Positions 25,850-34,149 of a stretch of 64,000 bases of DNA are shown piece by piece. The notes beneath the pieces were generated by a model. It made no database searches and was not told the origin of the DNA. It saw nothing but the letters and a program-made list of their open reading frames with translations. Position 1 is the stretch's first letter; the number at the start of each line of letters is the position of its first letter. The translations under genes and the position numbers were made by a program. The DNA lies in assembly GCF_016595795.1 (NCBI RefSeq), contig NZ_JAENHN010000032.1, positions 102,541 to 166,540 of the forward strand, given 5' to 3'. This DNA comes from Clostridium yunnanense. GTDB lineage: Bacteria > Bacillota > Clostridia > Clostridiales > Clostridiaceae.

Positions 25850-26972
25850 GTTTAAAAGAATAACTATATTATTTATATTTTTAAGTTTTACTCTTATTCA
25901 AACAGGATGTTGGGATCAAAAGATATTTGAGGATCTAGGCTTTATATTACAGTTAGGGGTAGAACAAAGTGAAAATAATAAAATAATCTATACAGTAAGT
26001 ATGCCCCAAATAGATCCAGAAGCTAAGGAAAAAATAGAAGTACTCACAACTACTACTAATCTCATGAAAGAAGGCCAAGACAAACTAAGACTAGAGTCTG
26101 GGAGAATAGTTGAAGGAGGTAAAAATCAGCATTTATATTTTTCATCAGAAATAGCTCAGAAGGGACTAGATGAGTTTTTAGAATCATTTCTTAGGAGTCC
26201 AGAAAATACTTTAATATCAAATGTTATTGTAGTACAGGGAAGTCCAAAAGAACTTATCGAAAATAGTAGAGATTATAAAGATAAACCCAAACCTTCTTTT
26301 TATGTTAATGATTTGTTGGATGATGCAAGGAACAATTCATTCACTATTGAATCTAAGATATTTAAATTCTCTATACTCAGTCATTCAGGTACTATTGATC
26401 CTACTGCTCCATATGTAGGGTTTGATAAAAACCAAATTAAAGTCTTAGGTTCAGCTTTATTTAACGGTGATAAAATGGTTGGAAAAATAAATAATAAACA
26501 AGCTGGGCTTTTAAATGCCTTAATGGGAAATAAATATGGTATACATTATATATACAAAGGACAATACAGTAAGAGAACTGATGATAACACAAAAAATGGA
26601 GCAGTAATAGAAATGAAAGTAAAAAAAAGAAAAGTGAAAATTAATACTAAGGATAATATTGCAGATGTTAATATAGATTTAAAACTTAAAGGCTCTGTTA
26701 GTGAATACTTGGGACCAATGGATTTATCTAATCCAAAAGACAAGAAAAAGTTTGAAGAAGACATCAGCAAAAAAATAAATGAAGACTGCTTAGAACTTTT
26801 AAGCTACCTTGCAGAAATTAAATCAGATCCAGTTGGCTTTGGTGAGATATTAAGATCGAAGCATAATGAATATTGGAAGTCTGTAAATTGGAAAGATGAA
26901 TATAAAAAAGCGACTTTTAATGTGAATGCAAAGATAGATATTGAGTTTTTTGGAGCAATAACAAATCAGTAG
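25842..26972 (+). CDS. gerKC: Spore germinant receptor C subunit, lipoprotein (GerAC/GerKC family)
   Basis: This 376-residue lipoprotein has a lipobox IQTGC (Cys at residue 23) followed directly by WDQKIFEDLGFILQLGVE, the standard C-WD/WNxxEI/LxxL start of GerC proteins. Domains with SPENTLISNVIVVQGSPKELIENS and a C-terminal FNVNAKIDIEFFG strand match the family. It should be anchored on the outer face of the spore inner membrane with the A and B subunits. Its start overlaps the B gene by 8 nt. It ends the operon. Confidence 0.9.
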   Translation: MIRFKRITILFIFLSFTLIQTGCWDQKIFEDLGFILQLGVEQSENNKIIYTVSMPQIDPEAKEKIEVLTTTTNLMKEGQDKLRLESGRIVEGGKNQHLYFSSEIAQKGLDEFLESFLRSPENTLISNVIVVQGSPKELIENSRDYKDKPKPSFYVNDLLDDARNNSFTIESKIFKFSILSHSGTIDPTAPYVGFDKNQIKVLGSALFNGDKMVGKINNKQAGLLNALMGNKYGIHYIYKGQYSKRTDDNTKNGAVIEMKVKKRKVKINTKDNIADVNIDLKLKGSVSEYLGPMDLSNPKDKKKFEEDISKKINEDCLELLSYLAEIKSDPVGFGEILRSKHNEYWKSVNWKDEYKKATFNVNAKIDIEFFGAITNQ

Positions 26973-27073
26973 TTTATGTTAAACAATGATATTTTATTAT
27001 TATAATCTTATAACATAGGAATCTTATAACGATTTAAATTTTATTATGAAAGTAGAATGTAAAAGTTCAACTA

Positions 27074-27117
27074 AAAAAGTAAAAGCTTCTATGAAAATAT
27101 AGACACTTTTACTTTTT
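27074..27117. terminator. Probable bidirectional terminator after the ger operon
   Basis: AAAAAGTAAAAG (27074-27085) and CTTTTACTTTTT (27106-27117) pair over 12 bp with a 20-nt loop. It lies between the convergent gerKC and the small minus-strand gene. It is AU-only except two pairs, so its strength is uncertain. Confidence 0.5.
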
Positions 27118-27192
27118 AAATTTCTTTTACAATCAAAAGATACTTTTAAAATATATGTAAAAGGTATGATTTTATAAGTTTTATTCCCAATT

Positions 27193-27408
27193 TCATATAT
27201 TCTCAACTCCATTGATTTTTTTTACTAACCATTCTACAGCATCTTTGCTAGTTCCAAATTCTTCATTTGTACTACTCACATAAGAATATCCTTCTTTATC
27301 ATCTACGCTTTCAATAAACAGCTCATTTGTGTTATTTGTTAAGCTTATTTCGCCTTTAGTTTCAAGAGAATTTATCAACTCATCAATAAGCTTTTGATTT
27401 TTTTTCAT
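27193..27408 (-). CDS. Small acidic hypothetical protein
   Basis: This 71-residue soluble protein has a good AGGAGG ribosome site ahead of ATG 27408. It starts MKKNQKLIDELINSLETKGEISL and contains SVDDKEGYSYVSSTNEEFG then a C-terminal amphipathic helix DAVEWLVKKINGV. I do not recognise the family. It has no cysteines, signal or membrane segment. Codon use and the ribosome site support a real gene. Confidence 0.65.
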   Translation of the reverse strand: MKKNQKLIDELINSLETKGEISLTNNTNELFIESVDDKEGYSYVSSTNEEFGTSKDAVEWLVKKINGVENI

Positions 27409-27711
27409 TTATTAGCCTCCTTTCTTATATTTCATAAAGTTATGGTTTTACAAATCATATACTTTTATAACTATTTCAACGAGAATTATATGAATTATCT
27501 TGTAAAAACCAGCTGAAATTATATGTAAAGATTTAAATTTCGAGCAAATTCCTTTGTTCCAATAGGTATTCTAGTATAAACATAATGAATAAGGATATAT
27601 GGTATTTTTTGCTTGAAGGTAGCAAGATAAAATTTTTAAGTAGTGCTATAATACTTTTGGAAACTATTCCACACAACTTGATTTTACAGATTTATTTAGG
27701 GGGCTTTAGAA
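27409..27711. other. 303-bp divergent gap before the DUF1275 gene
   Basis: A TGCTATAAT extended minus-10 element (about 27644-27652) is the best promoter candidate for the DUF1275 gene. No ORF or stable hairpin is visible. The AGGAGG at the left end belongs to the minus-strand small gene. Confidence 0.4.
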
Positions 27712-28413
27712 TTGATTAGCAAGATTTATGATGTAAAAAATATAAAGAAAGATTTAAAATATGAAATTCATGAGACTGTTATTTTTGGAATGTTACTGGC
27801 CATTGTTGGTGGCTTTTTAGACTCCTACACTTTTATCTCAAGAGGAGGAGTGTTCTCAAATGCTCAAACAGGAAACATAGTGTTTTTAGGAATATACGGC
27901 TCTCAGGGACAGTGGTCCAAGGCCTTTGAGCATCTTCCACCTATATTGGCATTTATACTAGGGGTCCTAGTAACGGAAATCGTTAAAGGAAATTCACCCA
28001 AACTATTTAATCAAGAATGGGGTAAAGTTATTTTAATTCTAGAGATAGCAGTGCTCTTTATAACTGGTTTTATGCATAAGGGTAGTACAGATACACTTGT
28101 GAATGTAATAATTTCTTTTGTATCATCTCTCCAAATAGCATCTTTTAGAAAATTAGGTGACTGTCCTTATAGCACAACAATGACAACAGGTAATCTAAGA
28201 ACAGCTTGTGAAGCAGTTTATATTGCGATAACACAAAAAGACAAGAAAGCTAGAAGTAGAGCTATAAAACTTTTTACTATAATAACATCATTTATAGCAG
28301 GAGCTTTTTTAGGTGCAATATTAACTATTTTTTTTAGTGTAAAAGCTATATGGGGTGCTGCACTGATTTTATCTTTTAATGTAGCACTGTTTAGTATAAA
28401 GAAACAGAGGTAA
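27712..28413 (+). CDS. DUF1275 (YoaK-like) membrane protein
   Basis: This 233-residue protein has six predicted membrane segments. It carries the family marks GGFLDSYTFISRGGVFSNAQTGNIVFLG near the N-terminus and YSTTMTTGNLRTACEA in the second half, which are internal echoes of one another. The family is widespread and functionally unassigned; transport has been proposed. The start is TTG 27712 after TAGGGGGC. It is a single gene with a strong terminator about 75 nt downstream. Confidence 0.85.
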   Translation: MISKIYDVKNIKKDLKYEIHETVIFGMLLAIVGGFLDSYTFISRGGVFSNAQTGNIVFLGIYGSQGQWSKAFEHLPPILAFILGVLVTEIVKGNSPKLFNQEWGKVILILEIAVLFITGFMHKGSTDTLVNVIISFVSSLQIASFRKLGDCPYSTTMTTGNLRTACEAVYIAITQKDKKARSRAIKLFTIITSFIAGAFLGAILTIFFSVKAIWGAALILSFNVALFSIKKQR

Positions 28414-28487
28414 TATGCAACATCTTGATTTTAAAATATAAATTTTATAATAAATGTAACTCCATATTTTCTAAAGTAGAGTTTGTA

Positions 28488-28516
28488 AGAATCACTAAAA
28501 GGTGATTCTTTTTTTG
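28488..28516 (+). terminator. Intrinsic terminator of the DUF1275 gene
   Basis: AGAATCAC (28488-28495) and GTGATTCT (28502-28509) pair perfectly, followed by a run of Ts. Confidence 0.88.
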
Positions 28517-28998
28517 CTGTGCACAAATCCTTTATGAAGTTAAAGTCTTCATAAGGGATGATAAAAATGAGTTTGTATTTTTCGTAGGAAAGTGTAAAAA
28601 TTTAATTTCAGCTAAACAAAGTATTTCAATGATTTTAGAAGTTTTTTATGGTAATACAAACTTATACAGCTATCCAATGTTCCTCATATGCATTTAGAAA
28701 GGAACATGTATAAAAAACACTGAAGAAGGTCGCTTCAGCTAGTTTTATCTTTATAGAAAACCACTTTTTTAAAACAAAAAATAGTAGTGTAGTAATATCT
28801 TTTTGATGAATAATATAAGCAGTTTAAGCCAAAGATGATAAGATGGGTTTTGTAACGTAATACTTAAAGTTGGAGATCATTGTAAATAGAATAATTTCAA
28901 ATTGAAGGAATTATGTAAAAAGCGGAGAATTAATAATATAAATGAAAACATTTATCAATTTGTATGGCTTTTAAATTTTATTTAATAGGAGGGTGTAT
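28517..28998. other. About 480-bp gene-free region with several hairpins
   Basis: Three short inverted repeats are visible: CCTTTATGAAG with CTTCATAAGGG (about 28530-28556), ATGTTCCT with AGGAACAT (about 28678-28708), and CTGAAG with CTTCAG (about 28723-28741). No ORF with a ribosome site occurs. The region could hold a small RNA or decayed repeats; I cannot decide. AGGAGGG at 28987-28993 belongs to the next gene. Confidence 0.4.
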
Positions 28999-29880
28999 AT
29001 GTCGAAAATAATGCCTTACATTTGGTTTGATGACCAAGCAGAAGAAGCAGCAAAGTTTTATGTTTCTATATTTAAAAATTCAAAAATAGATGATAACTCA
29101 TTTTATGCAGAAGGTTTACCAAAACCTAAAGATAGTCTTATGAGTGTAAGTTTCCAATTATGTGGTCAAGAATTTGTAGCTCTAAATGGAGGACCATATT
29201 TTACGATAACTCCGGCAATATCTTTCTTTGTTAACTGTGAGACATTAGATGAAGTTGAAAACCTTTGGCAACTGCTTAGTAAAGATGGAATAGTACTTAT
29301 GGAACTAGGAAAATATCCTTTTAGTGAAAATTTCGGTTGGCTTCAGGATAAGTTTGGGGTAACCTGGCAGATAAATCTTTCAAATCAAAAACAAAGTATA
29401 TATCCAGCATTAATGTTCTTTGGAGATAATTACAGAAAAGCTCAAGAGGCTATGAATTTTTATACATCTATATTTGAAGATTCAAAGATTGCTTCAATTG
29501 AATTTTATAATGATGATGAAGTGGAAACTAAAGGATCTGTGAAGAGTGCTGTTTTTGTACTTAGATCTCAAAACTTCATGGCAATGGATAGTAGCATTAA
29601 TCATGGATTTACTTTTACACCAGCAATATCATTTTTTGTTGATTGTGAAACTCAAGAACAAATAGATAACTTTTGGGAAAAACTTTCTTATGAAGGCAAA
29701 AAAGGGCAATGTGGCTGGCTTGAAGATAAATACGGAGTTTCTTGGCAGATAGTACCTTCAGTTCTTGGTGAACTTTTAAACAGCTCAGATGAAGAAAAAT
29801 CACAAAAAGTTACTGATACTATGCTAAAAATGAATAAACTGGATATTGCTACCTTAAAAAGAGCATATGAGCAAGGTTAG
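28999..29880 (+). CDS. Tandem VOC-fold protein, PhnB/glyoxalase-like
   Basis: This protein of about 293 residues is built from two PhnB-type vicinal-oxygen-chelate units. Unit 1 (about 1-130) starts MPYIWFDDQAEEAAKFYVSIF and ends FGWLQDKFGVTWQI. Unit 2 (about 135-275) starts PALMFFGDNYRKAQEAMNFYTSIF and ends CGWLEDKYGVSWQI. The parallel motifs show an internal duplication. Members of this COG2764/3865-like group are usually of unknown reaction. ATG 28999 is preferred over GTG 28993, which lies inside the AGGAGGG ribosome site. A broken relative follows directly downstream. Confidence 0.85.
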   Translation: MSKIMPYIWFDDQAEEAAKFYVSIFKNSKIDDNSFYAEGLPKPKDSLMSVSFQLCGQEFVALNGGPYFTITPAISFFVNCETLDEVENLWQLLSKDGIVLMELGKYPFSENFGWLQDKFGVTWQINLSNQKQSIYPALMFFGDNYRKAQEAMNFYTSIFEDSKIASIEFYNDDEVETKGSVKSAVFVLRSQNFMAMDSSINHGFTFTPAISFFVDCETQEQIDNFWEKLSYEGKKGQCGWLEDKYGVSWQIVPSVLGELLNSSDEEKSQKVTDTMLKMNKLDIATLKRAYEQG

Positions 29881-29897
29881 ATTTTGGCGCTGTTTGA

Positions 29898-30077
29898 AAT
29901 AATTTCAGTCTAACTTTAGTTACTAAAGATATAGAGGAAGTTAAGTCATGTTATGATAAATTAAAAGAAGGTGGTACAGTTGATATGGAGCTTCAAGAAA
30001 CCTTTTGGAGCAAGTCTTATGGAACCTTAACCGATAAATTTGGAATACTCTGGCAGCTTAGTTATGAGGGTAAATAA
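29898..30077 (+). pseudogene. C-terminal relic of a PhnB-like VOC protein
   Basis: This frame, open after TGA 29895-29897 and closed by TAA 30075-30077, reads a PhnB-like C-terminus: SLTLVTKDIEEVKSCYDKLKEGG, then VDMELQETFWSKSYGTLTDKFGILWQL. No start codon or ribosome site serves it and the N-terminal half is absent. It differs from the adjacent intact gene, being closer to single-unit PhnB proteins (TFWxxxxGxLTDKFGxxW). It is probably a remnant of a second VOC gene. Confidence 0.7.
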
Positions 30078-30135
30078 AATAAATTTGTGGAAACTTGTGA
30101 ATTTAAATATAGAATTGTAAACATATCCATAAAAG

Positions 30136-30162
30136 AGAACTGTTATTAAGGCAGTTCTTTTT
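30136..30162 (+). terminator. Intrinsic terminator after the VOC region
   Basis: AGAACTG (30136-30142) and CAGTTCT (30152-30158) pair perfectly, followed by TTTTT. Confidence 0.85.
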
Positions 30163-30201
30163 ATATTATATAAGTATTATAGTCTAGTTCACACATAAAG
30201 T

Positions 30202-30229
30202 TTTACTTTGGAAAACATTATGATATAAT
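30202..30229 (+). promoter_or_regulatory. Probable promoter of the hydG operon
   Basis: TTTACT (30202-30207) and a consensus TATAAT (30224-30229) are 16 bp apart. A start near 30236 would give a leader of about 220 nt before the first gene. Confidence 0.55.
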
Positions 30230-30235
30230 AAACAT

Positions 30236-30434
30236 TGTTGGTGAACTTTCTGAGATCAAGCTTATAGTTTTTTCTTGTAGTAAACCATAAAATTTAAAGA
30301 ATCGTACTGAATAAATGAGGGTTAGTCCCAAGTTAGAAGGCGAGAGAATAGTTGTTATAAACTCAGGAAATTAATTTATATAATTACTTGCGTTTTATTT
30401 TCTATCCTTGTTCCTTTTTGGTACAAGGATTTTT
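30236..30434 (+). promoter_or_regulatory. Long structured leader with intrinsic terminator before the hydG operon
   Basis: The leader ends in an intrinsic terminator: ATCCTTGTTCC (30404-30414) pairs with GGTACAAGGAT (30420-30430), followed by five Ts, only 25 nt before the first start codon. Upstream are a small GGG-TTAGT-CCC hairpin (about 30319-30329) and a purine-rich GTTAGAAGGCGAGAGAA segment flanked by TGAG/CTCA. I do not recognise a T-box, SAM, TPP, cobalamin, c-di-GMP or M-box core. Transcription attenuation is inferred from the terminator position. Confidence 0.55.
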
Positions 30435-30459
30435 CATTCTTTATTGAAAGGATTTTTTT

Positions 30460-30717
30460 ATGGAAACAAGGATTGCTGTGGTTGGAATTATTGTTGAAAA
30501 TAAAGATTCAGTTGGTAAGATTAACACTATTCTGCATGAATATACTGAGTATATTATAGGTAGAATGGGACTGCCATACCCAAAACGTCAACTTAATATA
30601 ATAACTATAGTTATTGATGCACCGAATGATGTTATCGCCGCTCTTTCTGGAAAGTTGGGAATGTTACCTGATGTGAACATCAAAACGGTCTACTCTAAGG
30701 TATCGGCCAAAGAGTAA
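30460..30717 (+). CDS. TM1266-family putative regulator of the iron-only hydrogenase system
   Basis: This 85-residue protein has a ferredoxin-like (ACT/NikR-C-like) fold pattern: RIAVVGIIVE, then a helix with INTILHEYTEYIIGRMGLPY, and LNIITIVIDAP then the second helix. It matches the small TM1266 family that is usually encoded beside [FeFe]-hydrogenase maturation genes and has been proposed to be regulatory. Its place 18 nt upstream of hydG supports the assignment. ATG 30460 has an AAAGGA site. The leader terminator lies just before it. Confidence 0.85.
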   Translation: METRIAVVGIIVENKDSVGKINTILHEYTEYIIGRMGLPYPKRQLNIITIVIDAPNDVIAALSGKLGMLPDVNIKTVYSKVSAKE

Positions 30718-30735
30718 AATATTGGAGGGATTTAA

Positions 30736-32154
30736 ATGTATAATGTTAAGTCTAAAGTAGCAACAGAATTTATTGATGATGAAGAAATTAAAAGTACTTT
30801 AGAACATGCTAAGGAAAATAAGAGTAATAGAGAAGTAATTGCTAGTATTATTGAGAAAGCTAGAAGCTATAAGGGAATAAGCCATAGAGAAGCTGCTATA
30901 TTATTAGAATGTGATATTGAAGAATTAAATGAAGAAATGTACAAACTAGCAAAAGAGATTAAACAAAAATTCTACGGAAATCGTATTGTAATGTTTGCTC
31001 CTCTTTATCTTTCAAACTACTGTGTAAATGGATGTGTTTATTGTCCATATCACTATAAAAATAAGCATATTGCTAGAAAGAAGCTTACTCAAGAGGAGAT
31101 AAAAAGGGAAACTATAGCCCTACAAGATATGGGACACAAGCGTTTAGCACTAGAAGCTGGAGAAGATCCTTTAAATAATCCACTTGAATATATTCTTGAA
31201 AGCATTAAGACTATATATAGTATAAAACATAAAAATGGAGAAATAAGACGTGTTAACGTAAATATAGCTGCAACTACAGTTGAAGACTATAAAAAGCTTA
31301 AGGATGCTGGTATTGGAACTTATATATTATTCCAAGAAACGTACCACAAACAGACTTACGAAGAGCTTCATCCAACAGGACCAAAGCATAATTATGCATA
31401 TCACACTGAAGCAATGGATCGTGCTATGGAAGCTGGAATTGATGATGTTGGACTAGGCGTATTATTTGGTCTTAACCTTTATAAATATGATCTTGTAGGA
31501 CTTCTGATGCATGCAGAGCATTTAGAGGCTGCAATGGGAGTTGGTCCACACACTATCAGCGTACCTCGTATTAGACCAGCAGATGATATCGATCCTAATA
31601 GCTTTTCAAATGCAATATCAGATGAAATATTTGAAAAGATAGTTGCTATAATACGTATAGCAGTGCCATACACAGGAATGATAGTATCAACTCGTGAATC
31701 TAAGAAGACTCGTGAACGTGTACTTGAACTTGGAGTATCCCAGTTAAGTGGTGGTTCAAAGACTAGTGTTGGTGGATATGTTGAACCAGAACCAGAAGAA
31801 GAAAATTCATCTCAGTTTGATGTAAGTGATAATCGTACCCTTGATGAAATAGTAAATTGGCTTTTAGAGCTGGGTTATATACCAAGTTTCTGTACAGCTT
31901 GTTATCGAGAAGGAAGAACAGGAGATAGATTTATGAGTCTTGTTAAATCAGGACAGATAGCAAACTGCTGTCAGCCTAACGCTTTGATGACACTTAAAGA
32001 ATACCTAGAAGACTATGCGTCAGAAGAGACTAAGAAGAACGGTGAAGTTGTGATTAACGATGAAACTGAAAGAATTCCTAACGAAAAGGTTAAGACTATA
32101 GTAAAAGAGCATTTAACTGAACTTAGAGAAGGAAAGAGAGACTTTAGATTCTAA
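30736..32154 (+). CDS. hydG: [FeFe]-hydrogenase H-cluster maturation radical SAM enzyme HydG
   Basis: This 472-residue radical SAM enzyme cleaves tyrosine to supply CO and cyanide ligands for the hydrogenase active site. The N-terminal CX3CX2C motif (C96, C100, C103 in NYCVNGCVYCPYH) binds the SAM-cleaving [4Fe-4S] cluster. The HydG-specific C-terminal set C386, C389 and C412 (CTAC and CCQP) holds the second cluster. These numbers agree with characterised HydG enzymes. Family motifs YHKQTYEELHPTGPKHNYAYH and GVGPHTISVPRIRPA are present. No hydE, hydF or hydrogenase gene lies in this window. It is co-transcribed with the TM1266-like gene. Confidence 0.96.
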   Translation: MYNVKSKVATEFIDDEEIKSTLEHAKENKSNREVIASIIEKARSYKGISHREAAILLECDIEELNEEMYKLAKEIKQKFYGNRIVMFAPLYLSNYCVNGCVYCPYHYKNKHIARKKLTQEEIKRETIALQDMGHKRLALEAGEDPLNNPLEYILESIKTIYSIKHKNGEIRRVNVNIAATTVEDYKKLKDAGIGTYILFQETYHKQTYEELHPTGPKHNYAYHTEAMDRAMEAGIDDVGLGVLFGLNLYKYDLVGLLMHAEHLEAAMGVGPHTISVPRIRPADDIDPNSFSNAISDEIFEKIVAIIRIAVPYTGMIVSTRESKKTRERVLELGVSQLSGGSKTSVGGYVEPEPEEENSSQFDVSDNRTLDEIVNWLLELGYIPSFCTACYREGRTGDRFMSLVKSGQIANCCQPNALMTLKEYLEDYASEETKKNGEVVINDETERIPNEKVKTIVKEHLTELREGKRDFRF

Positions 32155-32205
32155 GTATATTATGCCTCTCTTATTTAAATTCAATTTAGCTAGATTAATT
32201 AACAG

Positions 32206-32239
32206 AAAAAGTATGTGGAGTTATTTTCACATACTTTTT
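32206..32239. terminator. Bidirectional terminator after hydG
   Basis: AAAAAGTATGTG (32206-32217) and CACATACTTTTT (32228-32239) pair over 12 bp. Flanking A and T runs allow use from both sides. It ends 5 nt before the stop of the convergent XRE gene. Confidence 0.88.
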
Positions 32240-32244
32240 TGTAA

Positions 32245-32691
32245 TTATTTTGCCTTCTTTTTTGCCAGCTTATATTTCTGATAAAGGATATCTTTTAGAA
32301 TTAGAACTGTGTCTGAATCATTAAGACCAAATTGTTTTTTAAAATTATCATATAGTTCTGATATTTTATCACTGTAGCTATTTATTCCTTCAATGCCTTG
32401 ATATGAATCTAAAATAGGATATTTTTTGCTCCAAGCACTAGTCCAGTCAATCTCATCAACTATCATTTCAAAACTAGTAAGGTCACCACCAAGAGGACTT
32501 CCGCTGATTAGGTAGTCATAACCTACATTGTAGAGCTGACTTATTAGCTTTGCTTTAATAAGTTCAGGAACGGTTTGATTTGTTTCCCACTTGCTTACAG
32601 TTTGACGTGATACACCTAATTTTTCAGCTACATCTTCTTGAGATAAACCTGACTTTTTACGTAGATCCAATAACTTTTCGCCTAATGACAT
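32245..32691 (-). CDS. XRE-family (Cro/CI-type HTH) transcription regulator
   Basis: This protein of about 148 residues has an N-terminal XRE helix-turn-helix: SLGEKLLDLRKKSGLSQEDVAEKLGVSRQTVSKWETNQTVPEL at about 2-45. The C-terminal part (about 70-148) is soluble with no motif that I recognise. Such regulators control their own or adjacent genes in Firmicutes. I place the start at ATG 32691; an in-frame GTG at 32700 is possible but only 3 nt from the AAAGG site. It is convergent with hydG. Confidence 0.83.
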   Translation of the reverse strand: MSLGEKLLDLRKKSGLSQEDVAEKLGVSRQTVSKWETNQTVPELIKAKLISQLYNVGYDYLISGSPLGGDLTSFEMIVDEIDWTSAWSKKYPILDSYQGIEGINSYSDKISELYDNFKKQFGLNDSDTVLILKDILYQKYKLAKKKAK

Positions 32692-32891
32692 AATTATCAC
32701 CAGCCTTTCTTATACTTCAAGCTAGCTTGTAAATATAGTATACTTAACATTATAAGTTTTTTCTATCAAGTAAAAATGGAAGTTTGTCAACTAATCTTAA
32801 CATTTCAATATAATCCAATTATTATTGTGATATCTTATATACCATTCAATTACAACCAAAATGGATAGCAAATTACTTGCTAGACTTATCC

Positions 32892-33545
32892 TTAGCCCAT
32901 AATCTTCTTATAAAACTGATAACATTTCCTAATGAAATTTAATAATAAGTTAGGTATAGGCAGATGGAGTTTATATAGTAGTGGAATGTATATATTATAG
33001 TAAGCCTTCTTTGAATGTTCCCAAATAAGACAATGTTCAGCTTTGCAAAAATCAGAAATATCTACTACTATGCCATGCCCATCCTTAATCATTACATTTT
33101 TAAAGTGTACATCATGAGGGTGAAGATTACGAGATCTAGCGTAATCTAAAGCATTGTCGATATCTTTTATTACCTTCTCAGGAATTTGAATTCCCTTCAC
33201 TATTGCCTCGTAAATAGTGATTCCATTAAGACGTTTTAAGATAAGAAAATTCTTGCCGTAATAGAAGCATTCTGAATAGGAATTGTGTGATCCAAGTCTT
33301 TTATATGCTTCAATTTCTTCTTCAATTCCAGGACGACCATCTGCATAGACTTTAATAGCATACTCAGGAAAATCTGTATTACTAAGCACTGCTGCATAAT
33401 TTCCTGTGCCTAAGATATCCCAACCCGTAGGTATATGTTCAACTACCACTGGATCATGTATATCTATACTTTTTAGATCAATAAGCGGCAATAATTCATT
33501 TTCTACTAAATTGATTATTTTATTCAATCTATCACTCTTTATCAT
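32892..33545 (-). CDS. Small protein-kinase-fold protein (YrzF/YbdM-like)
   Basis: This 217-residue soluble protein has a minimal kinase pattern: a Gly-rich turn GTGNYAAV (46-53), ATP-binding Lys K65 in YAIKVYADG, a catalytic loop HPHDVHFKN (142-150) with D145 and N150, and VDISDF (161-166) in place of DFG. It resembles the short bacterial Ser/Thr kinase-like proteins such as B. subtilis YrzF or YbdM. The length is well below that of a full kinase, and the C-terminal lobe is cut short, so it may be an atypical or lipopolysaccharide-type kinase. The substrate is unknown. Confidence 0.65.
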   Translation of the reverse strand: MIKSDRLNKIINLVENELLPLIDLKSIDIHDPVVVEHIPTGWDILGTGNYAAVLSNTDFPEYAIKVYADGRPGIEEEIEAYKRLGSHNSYSECFYYGKNFLILKRLNGITIYEAIVKGIQIPEKVIKDIDNALDYARSRNLHPHDVHFKNVMIKDGHGIVVDISDFCKAEHCLIWEHSKKAYYNIYIPLLYKLHLPIPNLLLNFIRKCYQFYKKIMG

Positions 33546-33655
33546 AACTTTCCTCTTAAAAGCTCTAAATCTATTATTTAAAGTACATTATATAAAAATT
33601 TTCATAGGAATGCTACTATTAAAGATTTACATATAAAGCTATCATTTAATTATGA

Positions 33656-33712
33656 TTGACATATCTAATTAGAGAGTATAATATAGATATAATTAGTTAG
33701 TTAAACTAACTA
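33656..33712 (+). promoter_or_regulatory. Promoter with overlapping MarR-type operator
   Basis: TTGACA (33656-33661) is followed by TATAAT (33677-33682, 15-bp spacing) or TAATAT (33679-33684, 17-bp spacing). A 19-bp perfect palindrome, TAGTTAGTT-A-AACTAACTA (33694-33712), covers the likely transcript start. This is the usual layout for self-repression by a MarR protein. Confidence 0.75.
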
Positions 33713-33726
33713 TATGGAGGCTGAAA

Positions 33727-34149
33727 ATGGATAAGGATATTATTATAAGCGCAGATGCAGTTTCTATGTTTTGTAGATTGCAAATGAATGTTAAAAGAGA
33801 TATACCTATAAGACCTAGTGAGATGGGAGTTCTTATTTTTACTAAAGTTCAAGATGAGCCGGTCACTCCTTTAATGATTAGTAATTTTTTTAAAATTGCT
33901 AAACCATCTGTTACAGCAATGGTGAACACATTAATAAAAAAAGATTATTTAATCAAAACCCCTTCTCCAACAGATGGAAGGAGTTATACTGTATGTACTA
34001 CTGAGAAGGGAAAAGAATTAGTTGAATCAACTTATAATGAATACTTTAAAACAATGGAACTATTAAAAACAAAGTTAGGCAGCGAAGAATTTCATAAATT
34101 TATTGAATTGGTACAAAAAGCAAATAGTATCTTAAGTGAGGATAGATGA
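33727..34149 (+). CDS. MarR-family transcription repressor
   Basis: This 140-residue winged-helix dimer should sense small phenolic or oxidising compounds and release its operator. The HTH core is PVTPLMISNFFKIAKPSVTAMVNTLIKKDYLIK and the wing is PSPTDGRSYTVCTTEKG, all standard for MarR. It controls itself and the overlapping dehydrogenase gene through the palindrome at 33694-33712. ATG 33727 has a GGAGG site. The stop overlaps the next start (ATGA, 4 bp). Confidence 0.92.
   Translation: MDKDIIISADAVSMFCRLQMNVKRDIPIRPSEMGVLIFTKVQDEPVTPLMISNFFKIAKPSVTAMVNTLIKKDYLIKTPSPTDGRSYTVCTTEKGKELVESTYNEYFKTMELLKTKLGSEEFHKFIELVQKANSILSEDR

Noticed and set aside
27024-27212. 62-codon minus-strand ORF after the small acidic protein gene
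   Set aside because: It overlaps the end of the better supported gene and spans the probable terminator hairpin at 27074-27117. No ribosome site is visible.
30236-30459. T-box or SAM riboswitch before the hydG operon
   Set aside because: No GGTGG-type T-box antiterminator and no SAM-I core are visible, and the downstream genes are not in those regulons. I keep the leader as unassigned.
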